In this document: positions 24,051-37,164 of the stretch, in pieces | How the letters are laid out: each line of letters starts with the position of its first letter | Position numbering within the stretch: the stretch's first letter is position 1 | Assembly (NCBI GenBank): GCA_010093605.1 | Contig: MU004188.1 | Coordinates: forward strand, 1,756,983 to 1,820,982 | Reading direction: 5' to 3' | DNA from: Lophium mytilinum | Taxonomy: Eukaryota > Ascomycota > Dothideomycetes > Mytilinidiales > Mytilinidiaceae | DNA length: 64,000 nt | Translations under genes and position numbers: made by a program | Notes under the pieces: model-generated | Database searches by the model: none | Told to the model about the DNA's origin: nothing | The model's input: the letters and a program-made list of their open reading frames with translations, nothing else

Positions 24051-24106
24051 GCCTGCATGCCCGGAGACCTTAGATAAGGTCTCTAATTAAGGCAGCTTAT
24101 GCAGGC
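24051..24106. repeat. Nested palindromes near the left edge of the island
   Basis: Inner arms GAGACCTTA (24064-24072) and TAAGGTCTC (24075-24083) are perfect and only 2 nt apart. Outer arms GCCTGCAT (24051-24058) and ATGCAGGC (24099-24106) enclose them. The segment sits about 35 bp inside the suspected transposon end, where subterminal transposase sites would be expected. It keeps more GC than its surroundings. Confidence 0.75.
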
Positions 24107-25987
24107 TATATATAGTAAGGCGCCGCTAAGATAAGGCTACTAGCCCGTTCTATTTTATTATAGCTCTAATAATCTATAGATCCTTCTAAGAATTCTTAAC
24201 TTTCTTATATTATAATTACCTATACTATAATTAAGGCCTAAGACTATATATAAGGCTATAAAGAAGGCCTAAGGCTATATAGAAGGTTAAATATATAATA
24301 AGATTTATATTTTTAATACTATTTTTAATAAAAATAGCCGGCCGATAATATAAAGAGAGGAGAGAAAGTAAAAGGTATAGAAATATTATAGAAAACCCTT
24401 AACTAAATATTTAAGAGGAGGAAGATCTATATACTATTTTATTAGTAGTAGAATTACCCTATTATAATCTATTATTAGCTTCTATCTTAAATTCTTATAA
24501 TTTCTATATAAACCTTAATTTTTATTATATTATAATATTCTCTTACTAGCCTAATATTTTCTCTCTTTTTAATACTGCGCCTAGAGTTTTATAGCTATAT
24601 AGAGTTCTATAGCCGCGTATAGTTCTATAGCTACGCGTAGTTCTATAATACGCGCTACTACTCTTCTATCTAATTATTTCTTACTTTAAGCCTTTAGTAA
24701 TACCTCTATAGCCTCTATAGGCTTCTCTATAGACCCTAGAGCCTTACTACGCGCTCTATAAGATTAACACAAATAAATAGCTAGAGCTTATTAAGCTAGA
24801 TAATAATATAGATAATATTCTATAAACTTAAGAGTACTCTAAAATAGAGAATAAAAATACCTTAATAGTTCTTCCACCCTTCTATAATATTATTTCTCTA
24901 GAGATATATAAGTAATTAAGGCCGGCTAAGTAGCTCTACTTTATTAAGCTACTAAACTAGTACTACTACTAGGCCTATAAGTATTAGCTTAAAGCGTATA
25001 TAGAGAGGATAGTAGTAATAATAAATAAGCTTATAGGCTATATAGAGCGCGGCTATAACTTCTATAATAGATATAATTAGTTAAAGAATAAAATTAATAA
25101 GAGAATTACTATCTAAAAGGGTAAGAAAGAGAAGACTAGAATAGTATAGAGAGATAATAAGTATCTATAGTAGCTTAATATCTTTATTATAAAGGCGGCG
25201 GATATAAATAAGGCAATTAAAAAGAAGCTTTAAGGCCTGCCTAAGGTATAAACCTATAATAGCTAGTAGTAGGCTATTATTATTAACCTTACGCGCTTAA
25301 TTAGTATAAAGAAAGGAATTAATAATATTAATACACTAGAGGAGGCGCCGCAGCCTTAGTAGAGGCCTAGTAGAGAATCTTTATACTATAGAGGGTTTAT
25401 AGCTATATACTATATATATTAAAAGGTTAAGAAGTATTAAATTACTTATATAGATAAGAGAGAGAGGCGCTATATAGCTAAGGCTAAGGCTTAAATTAAG
25501 AGAATAATAGTAGAATAAAGAGAGTTATTTAAGGCCTTTATATAGGGCCTAGTAATTTCTATCTAGGCTATAATAGATTCTACTTAAATAGTAAGTAACT
25601 ATAAGAAGCTGCAGGCGTTCTACTATACTACTAATTAACTATACTATAAGAGGGTAATTACTAATATAGAAAAGATATAGAGAGACTCTAAGCAGCTATC
25701 TTATATTTAAACTAAGGTAACTAAGGGCGCTAAGTATAGTAGAACTCTTAGTAAGGTTACTAGTAATATAGAATATATAATTAATAATAATAGAGAAAGA
25801 AAGAAGAGTATTATTAATAGAGGAGAGAATAAGAAAATATTATTAGTAGAGGAATATAGCTCTATAGAGGTAGCTAGCCTAGCTAGCCTTAATTTAGAGT
25901 CTAACACCCCTAGAGACTTCTATTTTTTTAGTTCTACTTCTTATAACTAATATATTTTAGACGCTATTACTTATAGGTAGAAAGTAA
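24107..25987. other. RIP-decayed left flank of the LTR fossil, content unassigned
   Basis: AT-rich, CpA-poor DNA with no recognisable protein in any frame by eye. A 66-codon minus-strand frame at 25707-25907 is a composition artefact. If the LTR element did insert into a PIF/Harbinger transposon, this would be the half of that transposon without the transposase, possibly its second gene. Confidence 0.5.
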
Positions 25988-25992
25988 GTAGT
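25988..25992. repeat. Left target-site duplication GTAGT
   Basis: GTAGT lies directly before the 5' LTR and is repeated exactly at 36779-36783 directly after the 3' LTR. Five base pairs is the usual duplication length for Ty3/gypsy integrases. Confidence 0.8.
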
Positions 25993-26226
25993 TATTATAT
26001 ATAATATAACCCTATAGGGTGCAGGTAATACAGAGGCAGATAATAGAAAGAAAGAAATAGTTATAAGACTAGAATAGATAGCTATAATATATTAAAGGGT
26101 TAGCCTTTAATACTTCTACTAATATATAATAGTTTTATACTATATATTTAAGACCTTATAATAACGCTACTATATAACTACTAGTTATATATATATACAG
26201 CCTATAATAATAGCTTATCTATAATA
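25993..26226 (+). repeat. 5' LTR of the Ty3/gypsy fossil
   Basis: It is 234 bp and matches 36545-36778 end to end at about 95-96 percent. It starts TATTATATATAA and ends CTATAATA, consistent with TG...CA ends after RIP. Confidence 0.9.
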
Positions 26227-27736
26227 GTTAGTAGCTAAAATAGATAATTCTAGAACTCTTAGCCTAGTACTATATATCTCCTCTTTCTATTAAATCTTAC
26301 CTTACCTCTATTCTATAAAAGCGACAAGTAGCAGCATAGAGTAAAGTAATAGTAGCTATAGTAGTAGCTAATACTCTCTCCTCTATCTCTAATAATTACT
26401 ATATTAGATTTATTAGTATAGATATATTAGTAAGAAAGAGCTAATAATAACTACTAATAGTAGGAAGTACTACTAGGAAAATAATAATATATAACCTATT
26501 ACTACTCTATACTACTTACCTATAATAATAATAATAAGTTAAAATAATTCTTAATAGTATAAGCTAGACTACTATTATATATATATAAGCTATATAGACA
26601 AGCATATAATAATAGCTATAAGTAAGCCCCTATCTCTAATTTAGTAAGCTTTAAGTAATATTATACTCTAAGTTATTCTTATCTCTAGCTACTTCTAATT
26701 AGTACTATAGATTATTATATAAGACACGTTATTAATATAGTTAGTTATAGCTGCTAGCGGAGAATTAAGTATAGAGATATATATTCTTAATAGCCTCTCT
26801 ACTAATTCTATTTAAACTACTTATTATCTTACTATATAGAGAGTAGATCTTAAGATACTACCTATAGAAAATAATCTATTATTTATCTTAAATATAGTTC
26901 TTATAGACTTTTCTACAGTAGTAGATAATCTAGTTATCCCTAAAATATAGTAATAAGACTCTACTAGCGATATTTAATAATAAGCTCTAGAGGCCCTAAT
27001 AGAAGATATCTATTTAATATTTAATAATAATACTCTAGATAATATATAGCTAGAAATAACCTCTAGTAAAGTAAAGATAGTAATGCTATCTTAACGCCTA
27101 TAGGTAGCATGCAATTAATAAAAATAGAGAGTAACTATATAGAGAGCAACTATATAGAGACTAATAATACCTCTATATAATAAGCGCATATAAGGTCTAC
27201 TAAAGAAGATGCTAGAACTAGCTACTTAATATGCTAAGAAATAATTTAAAAAAGATGCGCTATTTATTAGAACTCTTCTCTAGTAATAAGTAGAGTACCC
27301 CCTATAGGTTACTAAGATTAGATTAGTACTTTAAGGGTAAGTAAGAGGGATAGTAAAGATAATAATAAATAAACGCTAGAAGAATCTAATATTAGAAGTT
27401 CTTAACCTTTTTAACCTAAAGTATATAAATTATATATTTTCTAGCCTATAAGAAGGCCTTTAATATATTAGCACTATTATAGCCTATTTTTAATAAGGAC
27501 TAGGTAAAATAATAAGTAACTTAAATAATATTATATTTTAGTATAAATAGAATATTATACCCTCTATTAAAGATAATATAATATCTAAGTAAGCTAACTC
27601 GCCCTAAGGCAATTATAACTAATATTATAACTAATATTATAACTAAAATATAATTAAAGATAGTAATAATAGAATCTTTTAGAAGATTCTTAGCTACATT
27701 AATTAACTTAAAGCGCGTAAAGAAATAGAGGAGTTT

Positions 27737-27844
27737 AAATAAGCTCTACCCCTAGAACCTTTTAGATAAGCTCTACTTCTAGAACCTTTTAAATAAGCTC
27801 CACCCTAAGAACTATTTAGATAAGCTCTACTCTAAGCTTCTCTT
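27737..27844 (+). repeat. Four 27-bp tandem repeats inside the fossil
   Basis: Four consecutive units of 27 nt begin with A-R-ATAAGCTCYAC and differ at a few positions each; a looser repeat follows to about 27915. Because 27 is nine codons, the array would have coded a nine-residue peptide repeat upstream of protease, in the place expected for gag. The array belongs to a decayed element. Confidence 0.75.
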
Positions 27845-29149
27845 AAATAGTATAGATAGTTTAGATAAGTTCCTTTTAGCTAGTATAGATAGTTTAGGTA
27901 ACCCCCTTCTAGCTATAGGCAGTTTAAAGCCCTAGGCTAGCAGCTATAATAACTTCTATTAAACGCGCTATAACTATAGAATAACTATTAACTCTAGTCT
28001 CTTAATAACTCCTCTAGTTAAGTGCCTAGGTATACCTAGTAGCTATAGCTATTAGTAAATATCTAACTGCTAAAACTCTAGCCTAGTAATATTATACTCT
28101 TTAACCCTCTTAAATAACTAGTTAGCCTATTTATTAGAAGGTTTACTTAACTAGCCGCCCTATATAGGGAATAAGCTATACTTATACTTCTACTACTTTA
28201 TCTCTAAGAAGACGCTATTAAATAGTATATATTACTACTAATATAAGCTTAAGAGAATATAAACTATAGACTAGTATTCTAGAAAGACTAACTAGTATAA
28301 TAGTATTATAAGCTAACGCATAAGGCGCAATAGAAAGTATAAAATATAAAGTTCTACTTTAGTAAGTAGGATTAGCTCTTCTTCTTATAGTATATAATTA
28401 AGAAGGTTAATCTACTATATAAAGCGGGCATTACTAATAAATACTAAGTTATCTATAAACTCTAGTATAGCCTTAACGCCTACTTAATAAATATAGTTTA
28501 AATCTATAAAACTAGAGATAATCTCTAGAGCTTCTAGCAATACTATTAGTAGTAACTACCTGCAGTAGAGAAGCTATAGAGAATAGAATAAGTAAGGCTA
28601 GCATATAATAGCACGCGCTAATACTTAAATTAGGGTAAGAAGAATACCTATAGAACTGTAGATAAGACTAGTACTATAGATAGAGTTAAGTAGCTTATTA
28701 CGCAGGCTAGTAAGAAGTACAGCGTATTAATAGCATCTATTTAAAATAAGAAACTAGATATATAAAATTATAATAAGCTACCTTTATAGAAATACTTTAT
28801 CTATAAAGTATAAGAAAAGATAGGGTAGATATACTAGAGTAAATTCTACCTAAATAATAAGAATAAGCTATTAAAAGCAATAACTAGAAATAAAGTATAT
28901 AAAATAGAGCTAATATTAGATAAAGATAGTAGTAATAAAGCTAATAATAATATAAGTAATATATCTTTACATACTAAGAAACTATTAGAATAACTACTCT
29001 AAGACTTAGAAAATAAGAACTTAGAGCGTTAACGTCCAGTTACATTCTATACCTATAAACCCCGGCTAATAATAACCTAATATCTTTATATTATAATGCC
29101 GCTAGAGTATATTAAGTATAAATTACAAAGTATATTTAACCGGGAGATA

Positions 29150-32100
29150 GGTTTTTATAGTATATTAGTATTAAGCTAAAGGCTAGCACTCTAGCTAGTA
29201 TACCTTTTACTATAATACTGGATTTAGGGACTATTATTACGCTTATAGATAATAAATAGATAAAATAGTATTACCTATAAGCTATTAAAATACCTAGAAA
29301 AAGAAGCATCTAAATATTAGGTATTATAGATAAAGTAGTCTACTTAAGAGCTTAGGTAAATATTATTATTACATTAATAGATACTAATAGATATAATCTT
29401 AACTTACCTATAGAGGCTTATATTATCCCCTACTTAGACTATAGACTTCTTCTTAGTATTAATAATTTATAATTAGCAGGCCTTAACCTTATATAGAAGG
29501 ATAAGCTAGAAATAAATAGATTATAATAAGAAGACTAGTTCTTTCTACTAGAACTTCTTATAAAGAATATTCCTGCTAAATAAAAACTAAAAGTAAAGGC
29601 AACTAGAGTATTCCTAATAGTAGATGTTGTTATTAAGCTAGAATATAGCCTTAATATTCTAGCACGTTATTCTATATAGAAACTAGGCCTATAGTTATTT
29701 AAACTGTATATAGACTTTATAGATATAGAGAATAATATTTATAGCTTTAGAGCGCACGCACTACTAGTAGATACTAATAATAATATTCTATTTATAAACT
29801 TTAGGTTAAGACTACTTATTCTTAAGAAAGGCTACTAAATAGGCTATATAAAACCTTTCTATAGCAAGAATTAAAAAGAATAGAATATTAGAGTAAACCT
29901 TATATAAGTCTTTTAGGTAAAACCTGCTAAAGATAACTTACCTAAAAACCCCGCAGAATTAGATAAAGCTAATGTACTAGATGCACTCTATATAAAGTCT
30001 ATAAAGGATAATACTAATACACTTTAAGAAGATATTAAAGATAACGCCCTAGAAATAGATATTCCGTTTATTATAAACCCTAAGAAAGATACTCTTATAG
30101 ACTTACTCTAAGCTAACGTATATAAATAGAACTAGAGTTATAAAGAATAAGTACTTAAGTACCTTTAGAAGTATAGTAAGCTATAGAATAAAGCCTTTAG
30201 GCTATTTAATAATAGTATTAAAATGCTAATACTATTTATAGATAAAAAGAATATCTATAGCCTAAAGTAGAGAGCCTATAGGCTGTTAGAATAAGATAAA
30301 AAGGCTATAGATAAAGTCCTTAACCCTCTAATAGTATAAGGTTAAGTTAAAAAGATTCCTCTAGAATAATCTTTAGTAGTAGCCTCTCTAGCATTTATTA
30401 TATAGAGAAATAGGAAGCTGCAAGTAGTAGTTAACCTTTAGAAGATTAATATAAAGCTATATCTAGATATATACCCCTTACTAAGATAGAATAATATCTT
30501 TAATCTCTTAGAGGGAGCTATTATCTTCTCCTTAATAGATATAACTAAAGGCTTCTTCTAATAATAACTTAAGAAGAGTAATAGGTAGAAAATAGGTTTT
30601 ATTTCTATTTATAGGGGCTATAAACAACTTACTATTACTATAATAGACTTAGTAAATACTCTAGGCTTCTTCTAATATTATATAGAGATATTATTTAGGC
30701 TATATCTATAGAAGTTTATTATAGTATATATTAATAATATTCTAGTATACTTCTAGTTAAAAGAAGAATATATATAATACCTTAATAAGTACTTTATAGT
30801 ACTAGAGTTAGCTAGAGTTATACTATTACTAGCTAAGTGCTATTTTATATACTCTAGCCTAGATCTCCTTAGTTACTATATATTATAACTAGAACTAAGT
30901 ACTACTAAAGAAAAAATAGAAGCTATCTATAATATGCAGTTTCTAAAGACGCTATAGAAACTAGAATTAGAACTTATATTCTTTAAATAGTACTATAAGT
31001 ATATTAAGAGCTTTATAGAAATAATTTAACTACTATAAGAACTAAAACTAGTTAGTCTAAAGAATAGCCTACTAAAAGGCCGTACGCGGAAGATATATAC
31101 CTAGTAATAGGCTATTACTAATCCCTTCTAAGAGTGCCTAGGTGCATAGAAGCTTATAAAGAGTAAGCTATATAAATAATCTATACTAGCGCTACCTAAC
31201 TACTATAGGCTATTTATTATTTATATTAATAGCTCTAAAGAAAGAGGATATAGATACGCCCTATACTAAATAGAAGCTAATAAGGTAGAATAACTAGTTA
31301 CCTATATTAGTTATACACTTAAAAAGTATAAGAAGAACTACTAGGCTATAGAACTAGAAGTAGGAGCCCTAGTTTAGATACTCTATAAGCTTTAGTATTA
31401 CTTTAATAGTAATAACTTTATAGTCTATATTAACTATAAGGCCTTAAAATTAGCCCTCTAGACTAGAAGTAAAGAAAGATAGTTAGTAAGACTCTATAAA
31501 TAGAAACTATATCTCTCTACCTTTCTAAGAATAAAGATTATTTATAAACCCGGGAAATACTATAAAAATACTAACGGCTTATCTAGACTGCCCGTAATAG
31601 GGGACCCTATAAGAGAAAATAGCAACTTAGCGTAGTATATAGCTATAATAATAGTATATATTAAACCTAAATATTATATAAAGATTATAGCTAACTTAAG
31701 AAAAGATAAGATATTCTAAATAATTCTAGAATATATATAGAAGAAGGTAATAAAAGGTAAAGCCTCTTATTACTATAGCTTTATTCTTAAGGATAGCTTA
31801 CTATATATTAGAGATAAGAATTATAGCTACCTCTATCTACTAAGTAATATAGTTATAGATGCTATTAAGAAGGCCTATAAATATATAGGCTATAATAGTA
31901 GCACTAGAATATACTACTAATTATACTATAAGATCTTTACCCTAAAGCTTTATAGTAAGCTTAAAGAATAGGTTCTAGCTTATCTAGCGTGTAAGGTCTC
32001 TAAAATAAGAAAGCGGAAGCTATTTAGACTTCTATAGCCTATTCTAGTACTAGATAAGCCTTTCTAAATAGTTGTAATTAATTTTATAGTAGCCCTACTA

Positions 32101-33100
32101 CTTTTAGTAGAAGGTAATAATATTATACTAACTATTACTAATAAGTTTATAAAGATAGTCCGCCTAATTATTAGTAAAGATACTAACTTAGTAGAAGTCT
32201 AGGTATAGAGGTTCTTTAATAGAGTCTACTATAACTAGAAATTACTAGATAGTATTATTAGTAATTATAATTCTAAGTTTATAAGTACCTTCTAGAAAGA
32301 ACTATTTACGCGCTATAAAGTTAATCTCTAAATAATAATATTCTATTACCCTTCTATAGATAGATAAGTAGAGTGTATAAACTAAGTTATTAAGATAATA
32401 TTATAATGCCTTCTTATTAGCTAATATAAGGTTATATAGTAGAGCTTACTACTATAGATAGAATATATAATTAATACTATAGTTACTACCTCTATAGGCT
32501 TTACTCTATTTAAAGTTACTTATAGCGTAATACTAAAGACCTTCTATAACTCTAATATATAAGATATAGAGTTTTTATAGAACTATAAGGTTATTTACTT
32601 AAAAGTTGCTAACGCGCTAAAGCTAGTATAAGCTAAGATAGTAATATACTATAATAAGAAATACACGCCGCCTAACCTTATAGACTTAGTCTACCTAAAA
32701 GTAGTAAAAGGTACTAAAATTAAATATTAACTTTCTAATAGCTCTTTACTATTACTAGTTAAAGTAGGGCTATTTAGAATAAAGTAATAAATTAGTAAGC
32801 TAGTATATAAACTAGAGTTACTAAAGAAATTTAGTTATATATATCTAGTTATTAGTATAGTATATCTAGAGTAAGCTATAGCCAACCTATATAACTATAT
32901 ATATCCTTCCCTATAGCTAGTTATTATAAAAGAAGTAGAGTAATAGGTTATAGAGAAGATTCTATACTATATTATAACTAAAAATAGTAATAAGTATAAA
33001 GTTAAGTAGAAAAATTATAATAAAATATTATAAGAACCTGTTATATAGCTATAAGAAGATATTCTAGATATAGTAGCTAAATTTAAGGCGCGCCGGAAGA
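29150..33100 (+). mobile_element. pol region of the Ty3/gypsy fossil (PR-RT-RH-IN, chromodomain-like)
   Basis: By eye, resemblance to the fungal Ty3/gypsy polyprotein appears in order: an aspartic-protease-like patch about 29200-29500, reverse transcriptase about 30330-30780 (including a segment matching the V-Y-x-D-D-I-L-V-Y region), RNase H about 31190-31590 and integrase about 31950-32560, then a chromodomain-like patch about 32990-33090. Order and orientation fix the element as Ty3/gypsy on the plus strand. The region is broken throughout and encodes nothing now. Confidence 0.8.
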
Positions 33101-36100
33101 AGACCTTATATTAACTACTTTAAACTTTTAGCGTTTAGGTAACTATTACTCCGCGCTATTACTAAGTAATAAACTCTTAGCAGGTTAGTATTTTAGTAAC
33201 TATTCTTCTATACTATTAGTAAGTAATAAGGTTATTTATAGTATTATTAAGTAATATAGTCTAAGCGCTTGGCCTATATTATAATAACTTATTCTTAGAC
33301 TAATACCTTTATCTTTTAATACCTTTATCTTTTAATAACCTTATTATATAACTAAAGGTTAGTAACCCCCCCCTATAGTAATATAGCCGTGTTCTCCCGC
33401 ATCTAGAAAGTAGATAATAGAAAAGGCGCCCTACCTAAAGACCTTATTAAGAATAAGAAGAAGAATAAATATACTTACTATAGCGCGGCCCGCTATAAGT
33501 TTAAGCTCTTTACTCTTTAGTATCTAGTAATAAATAACCCGGCTAATTAGCTGCCTATAAATATATAATTAATAGACTAGTATATAGGTAAGCTATTACT
33601 TCTAGTTATATAGAGTAAGATAACTATAGTAACCTTAGCTATAATATACCTAGCGACCTTTATAAAGTAAGAAGGTCTTCTTAGAGATTATATAGAGGAG
33701 CTATATAGAATAGTAGTAGTAAAATAAAATAGTTACTACTTACTTATATTTAGAGTAAGTATACTATATAGTAAAGAAAAAGTCTGCTTAAATCTTAGTA
33801 TAATAGTTTCTAAAGTAAAAGTACCTAAGCACCCCCCTATACTAAGTTCTTCTAGAATTTAAGTATAGTAATAAAACCTAGAAGAGACTATATATATTAT
33901 ATAGAATAAATATAAGCTATAGATATCTCTTATTTATAAAGGCGTTATTCTATAGTTTATATAAGATAAGTACGCAAGCTATAAAGATCTAGATATGTAA
34001 CTACTAGAGAACACTATTATAAGCGATAAGGATAATAATAATAACGCCCTAGAACTACCTAATAATAACTCTAATAATTTAATAAAGAGTAGAGACGGCG
34101 GCTTTATATCTAAAGTTTAAAAGAGTAAGAGTAATAAGCTATAGCTATATAGTAGCCGGCTAGATATAAACTAGTAAGGTTACCTTAAAAAGATCTAGAT
34201 TCCTAATATCGCGGACTAGCTAGAGCCTAAAGGGAAAATAAAGTATAATAAAGATAACTTAAAAGAAGCCTATATAGAGAACTCTAGTTAATAGTAAGCT
34301 ATATAGAATATATTTATATTATAGATAGTATATTAGTACTATACTACCTATTATAATATAGTAATTAAAGAAGAAATCTATAGTTAGAATAAAGCTTACT
34401 AGGCCTATATTAAGGAGGTCTTCTCTATAGGCCGCCCTAGTAAGTTTAAACCGCAGGCTACCTATAAGAATACTAAGAAAGCGGAGTAGAAAATAGTAAA
34501 GAAGCTTACTATTAATAAAGAGCTCTAGAAGACTATTAAGTATATAATAGTAAACTATACTCTAGTAATACTCTTTAACTTACTATAAGCTAGAATTCTA
34601 GCTAAGAAGTTCTATATAGCTAAGCATAATCTATAAGAAAACTTAATAGGCTATATAAAAATAAAGGCATAAAGAAATAAGCTCTAGAATAAAGTAAATA
34701 TACTTTAAGAGAAACTTACGCATAAGACTAAACTTCTTACCTAGGCTAAATAATTAGAGAGCGGTAAAGAAGCCGGATTTAGAACTACTTAAGACTAACG
34801 CCTAATTACAGGCGCTAGCTATATCTTATAGGGTATTTACGCCCGCACCTACTATAGATAGACTGCTTAGAGCTTTATATATAAGAAGACTATATAAGCT
34901 ATAAATAGAATATTATTAGCGCTTACTACTCTAGCTAGTATTAACGCTATTACCTAAGGTATATCTATATAGAAAACTAGGGCTTATTAAGCTCTTTTTT
35001 AAGATATAGAGAAGTACTTAGAGAGAATTAATAATAGCGCCGCTATTACTATAGCGTTCTAGTAACTAATTTATAAGAGTAGTAACTTATATATAAGCCT
35101 TAATAAAAAGGCTATTAAAGTAATAGAGGCTAATCTATAGAATATTATTATAAGAGGTGTAGGTATTAATTAAGGGGTATAGGCCCTTCTAGAATATAAT
35201 ATCCTTCTACTACCTCTAATAAGTAGAGTAGTAATAACTACCTCTACCTTTCTTATAAATAATAATAAGCTATAAGAAACTAACTCTAACCCTTATATAG
35301 TATAATCTATTAAGATAATATTACTAGTAAGCTAACCCTATATACCTAAGATAATACTAGAGAAACTAGGGTTTATCGCATTAGCAGCTTTAATAGAACC
35401 CGCAGTAATAACTACTAGTTTATAAGCTTATACCGCTAAGTAGAAGAAGATACTAATAGAACCTCTCTAGTAGAGTAGGAAATTACTATATACTCTATAT
35501 ATATTACTAATAGATACTCTAAAATTATAATATAGTATAAGAGATACTAATAAGATACTATCTAGAAAGCTATCTATATAGTATAATAGGCTAAAGCCTA
35601 TAATACCTCTACGCGGCTACCTAGTATTATTAATACTAACCCTAGTAAAACCTGTACTAGTAAAGCTAAAGAGTATAATAAGTAGTAGTATACTAAAAGT
35701 AATAACTATAAAGTAGAAGCTATTAAAGAATAACCCTATAACTAGGACTAGTATAACTTAGGCGTAACTAAAGCTAGAATAATAAGAGTCTAATAGCTTC
35801 TATATTAAATATAATTACCTAAAGAACTTATTATCTAGAGTAAACTATAATAATACTATAGTTAATAAGAATAAGTAAGTAGCCTTAGATAATAATAATC
35901 TAGTAAACCTAAGCGTAACCCCTCTAGAACTCTATAATTTAATAAAGCCGGCCGCATAGAATATATTAGATAGTAAGAATAAAGAGATTATTAAGAAGAA
36001 AATTAATATAATAATAGTTAATATTAATAGCTATATATCTAGTAGTAAAGATAATAGTAAGAATAAATAGCCTCTCTATAATAACCTTACTAGTAATAAT

Positions 36101-36544
36101 TATACCCGCAATAACCCTGCCTATAATAACTCTACCTATAATAACTCTACTAGTAATAACTCCTCTAACTACTCTACTAGTAAGAAGGACAATAATATTA
36201 TATAAGGAGAAGTCGCCAGCGCAGCTATAGTATACTCTAATCTTACTAAAGATAAAGAAGTTAGATAAAAGAAGTAAACTAAATAGCTATAAGTTCTTAT
36301 TAGTAATAAGTAGCTAAAGAAGAAATATCTACCCGTATTAAGATACTCTACTAGAAAGATCTAACTAATAGAGAAAGTAAAGCTACTAGAGATAAACACG
36401 CCTATAAAGATATAGATAACACTATCTAAAGAATAAGGTTGCGGCGGCAGTAATAATAGTAGAGGTAGCTATAGCCGGGGCTAAGTACTAATACTTCTTC
36501 TTTATTATACTATCTTAGAAGAGATAATTTTTAGGTGTAGTAAT
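33101..36544. other. Unassigned 3.4 kb between integrase and 3' LTR of the fossil
   Basis: AT-rich, RIP-marked DNA inside the LTR element. No family was recognised. A stretch at about 36070-36185 is built of repeated AATAACTCTACY-like units, which would be Asn/Ser/Tyr-rich if coding. It may be an extra gene carried by the element or a nested insertion. Confidence 0.5.
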
Positions 36545-36778
36545 TATTATATATAATATAACCCTATAGGGTGCAGGTAATATAGAGGTAGATAATAGAA
36601 AGAAAGAAATAGTTATAAGACTAGAATAGATAGCTATAATATATTAGAGAGTTAGCCTCTAATACTTCTACTAATATATAATAGTTCTATACTATATATT
36701 TAAGACCTTATAATAATACTACTATATAACTACTAGTTATATATATATATAGCCTATAATAATAGCTTATCTATAATA
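36545..36778 (+). repeat. 3' LTR of the Ty3/gypsy fossil
   Basis: It is 234 bp, colinear with 25993-26226, and is followed immediately by the right copy of the GTAGT target duplication (36779-36783). Confidence 0.9.
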
Positions 36779-37164
36779 GTAGTGTAAATTATAGTAGTAA
36801 CTATTAGCTATATTTTCTAGTTATTTTTAAATAAATTAATAGACTATTAGTATTAGTTTTATATATATAAAGTAGGTAGACGTAAAATTAATATTATCTA
36901 TAGAGTTTTAATTTTTCTTACTTATTTTATAAGCTAGCGGAAGCTAACCTAAATAAGCGCGTCTAATTAGCTAATTTCTTATATAATAGGTAGTAGTAAT
37001 ATTAGTTTATACGCTAGTAATAAAATAGAAAGGCTATATAAAATAGAAAGGCTATATAAGTATAGTAATACTATAATTTAGCCTACTATAACCTTAATTC
37101 TATACTTCTATACGCCCTTCTTAACGCCTAGATACTTCTTAATATTAGGCGTGCCTATATTATA

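Larger units (their letters stand above)
25993..36778 (+). mobile_element. Ty3/gypsy LTR retrotransposon fossil, RIP-decayed
   Basis: A 10,786-bp unit is bounded by two 234-bp LTRs of equal length and flanked by an exact 5-bp duplication, GTAGT. In the plus orientation, protease-like sequence (about 29150-29450) is followed by reverse transcriptase, RNase H and integrase resemblances and a faint chromodomain-like stretch near 33000, which is the Ty3/gypsy order. The LTRs differ at about ten of 234 positions, all transitions, as RIP would produce, so divergence cannot be used directly as a clock; the insertion is probably fairly young in origin but thoroughly mutated. It has very many breaks and is certainly inert. 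It is long for a fungal gypsy element because of about 3.4 kb between integrase and the 3' LTR that is not explained. Confidence 0.88.

Noticed and set aside
25707-25907. 66-codon Leu/Ile-rich minus-strand frame in the AT-rich island
   Set aside because: Explained by base composition of RIP-decayed DNA.
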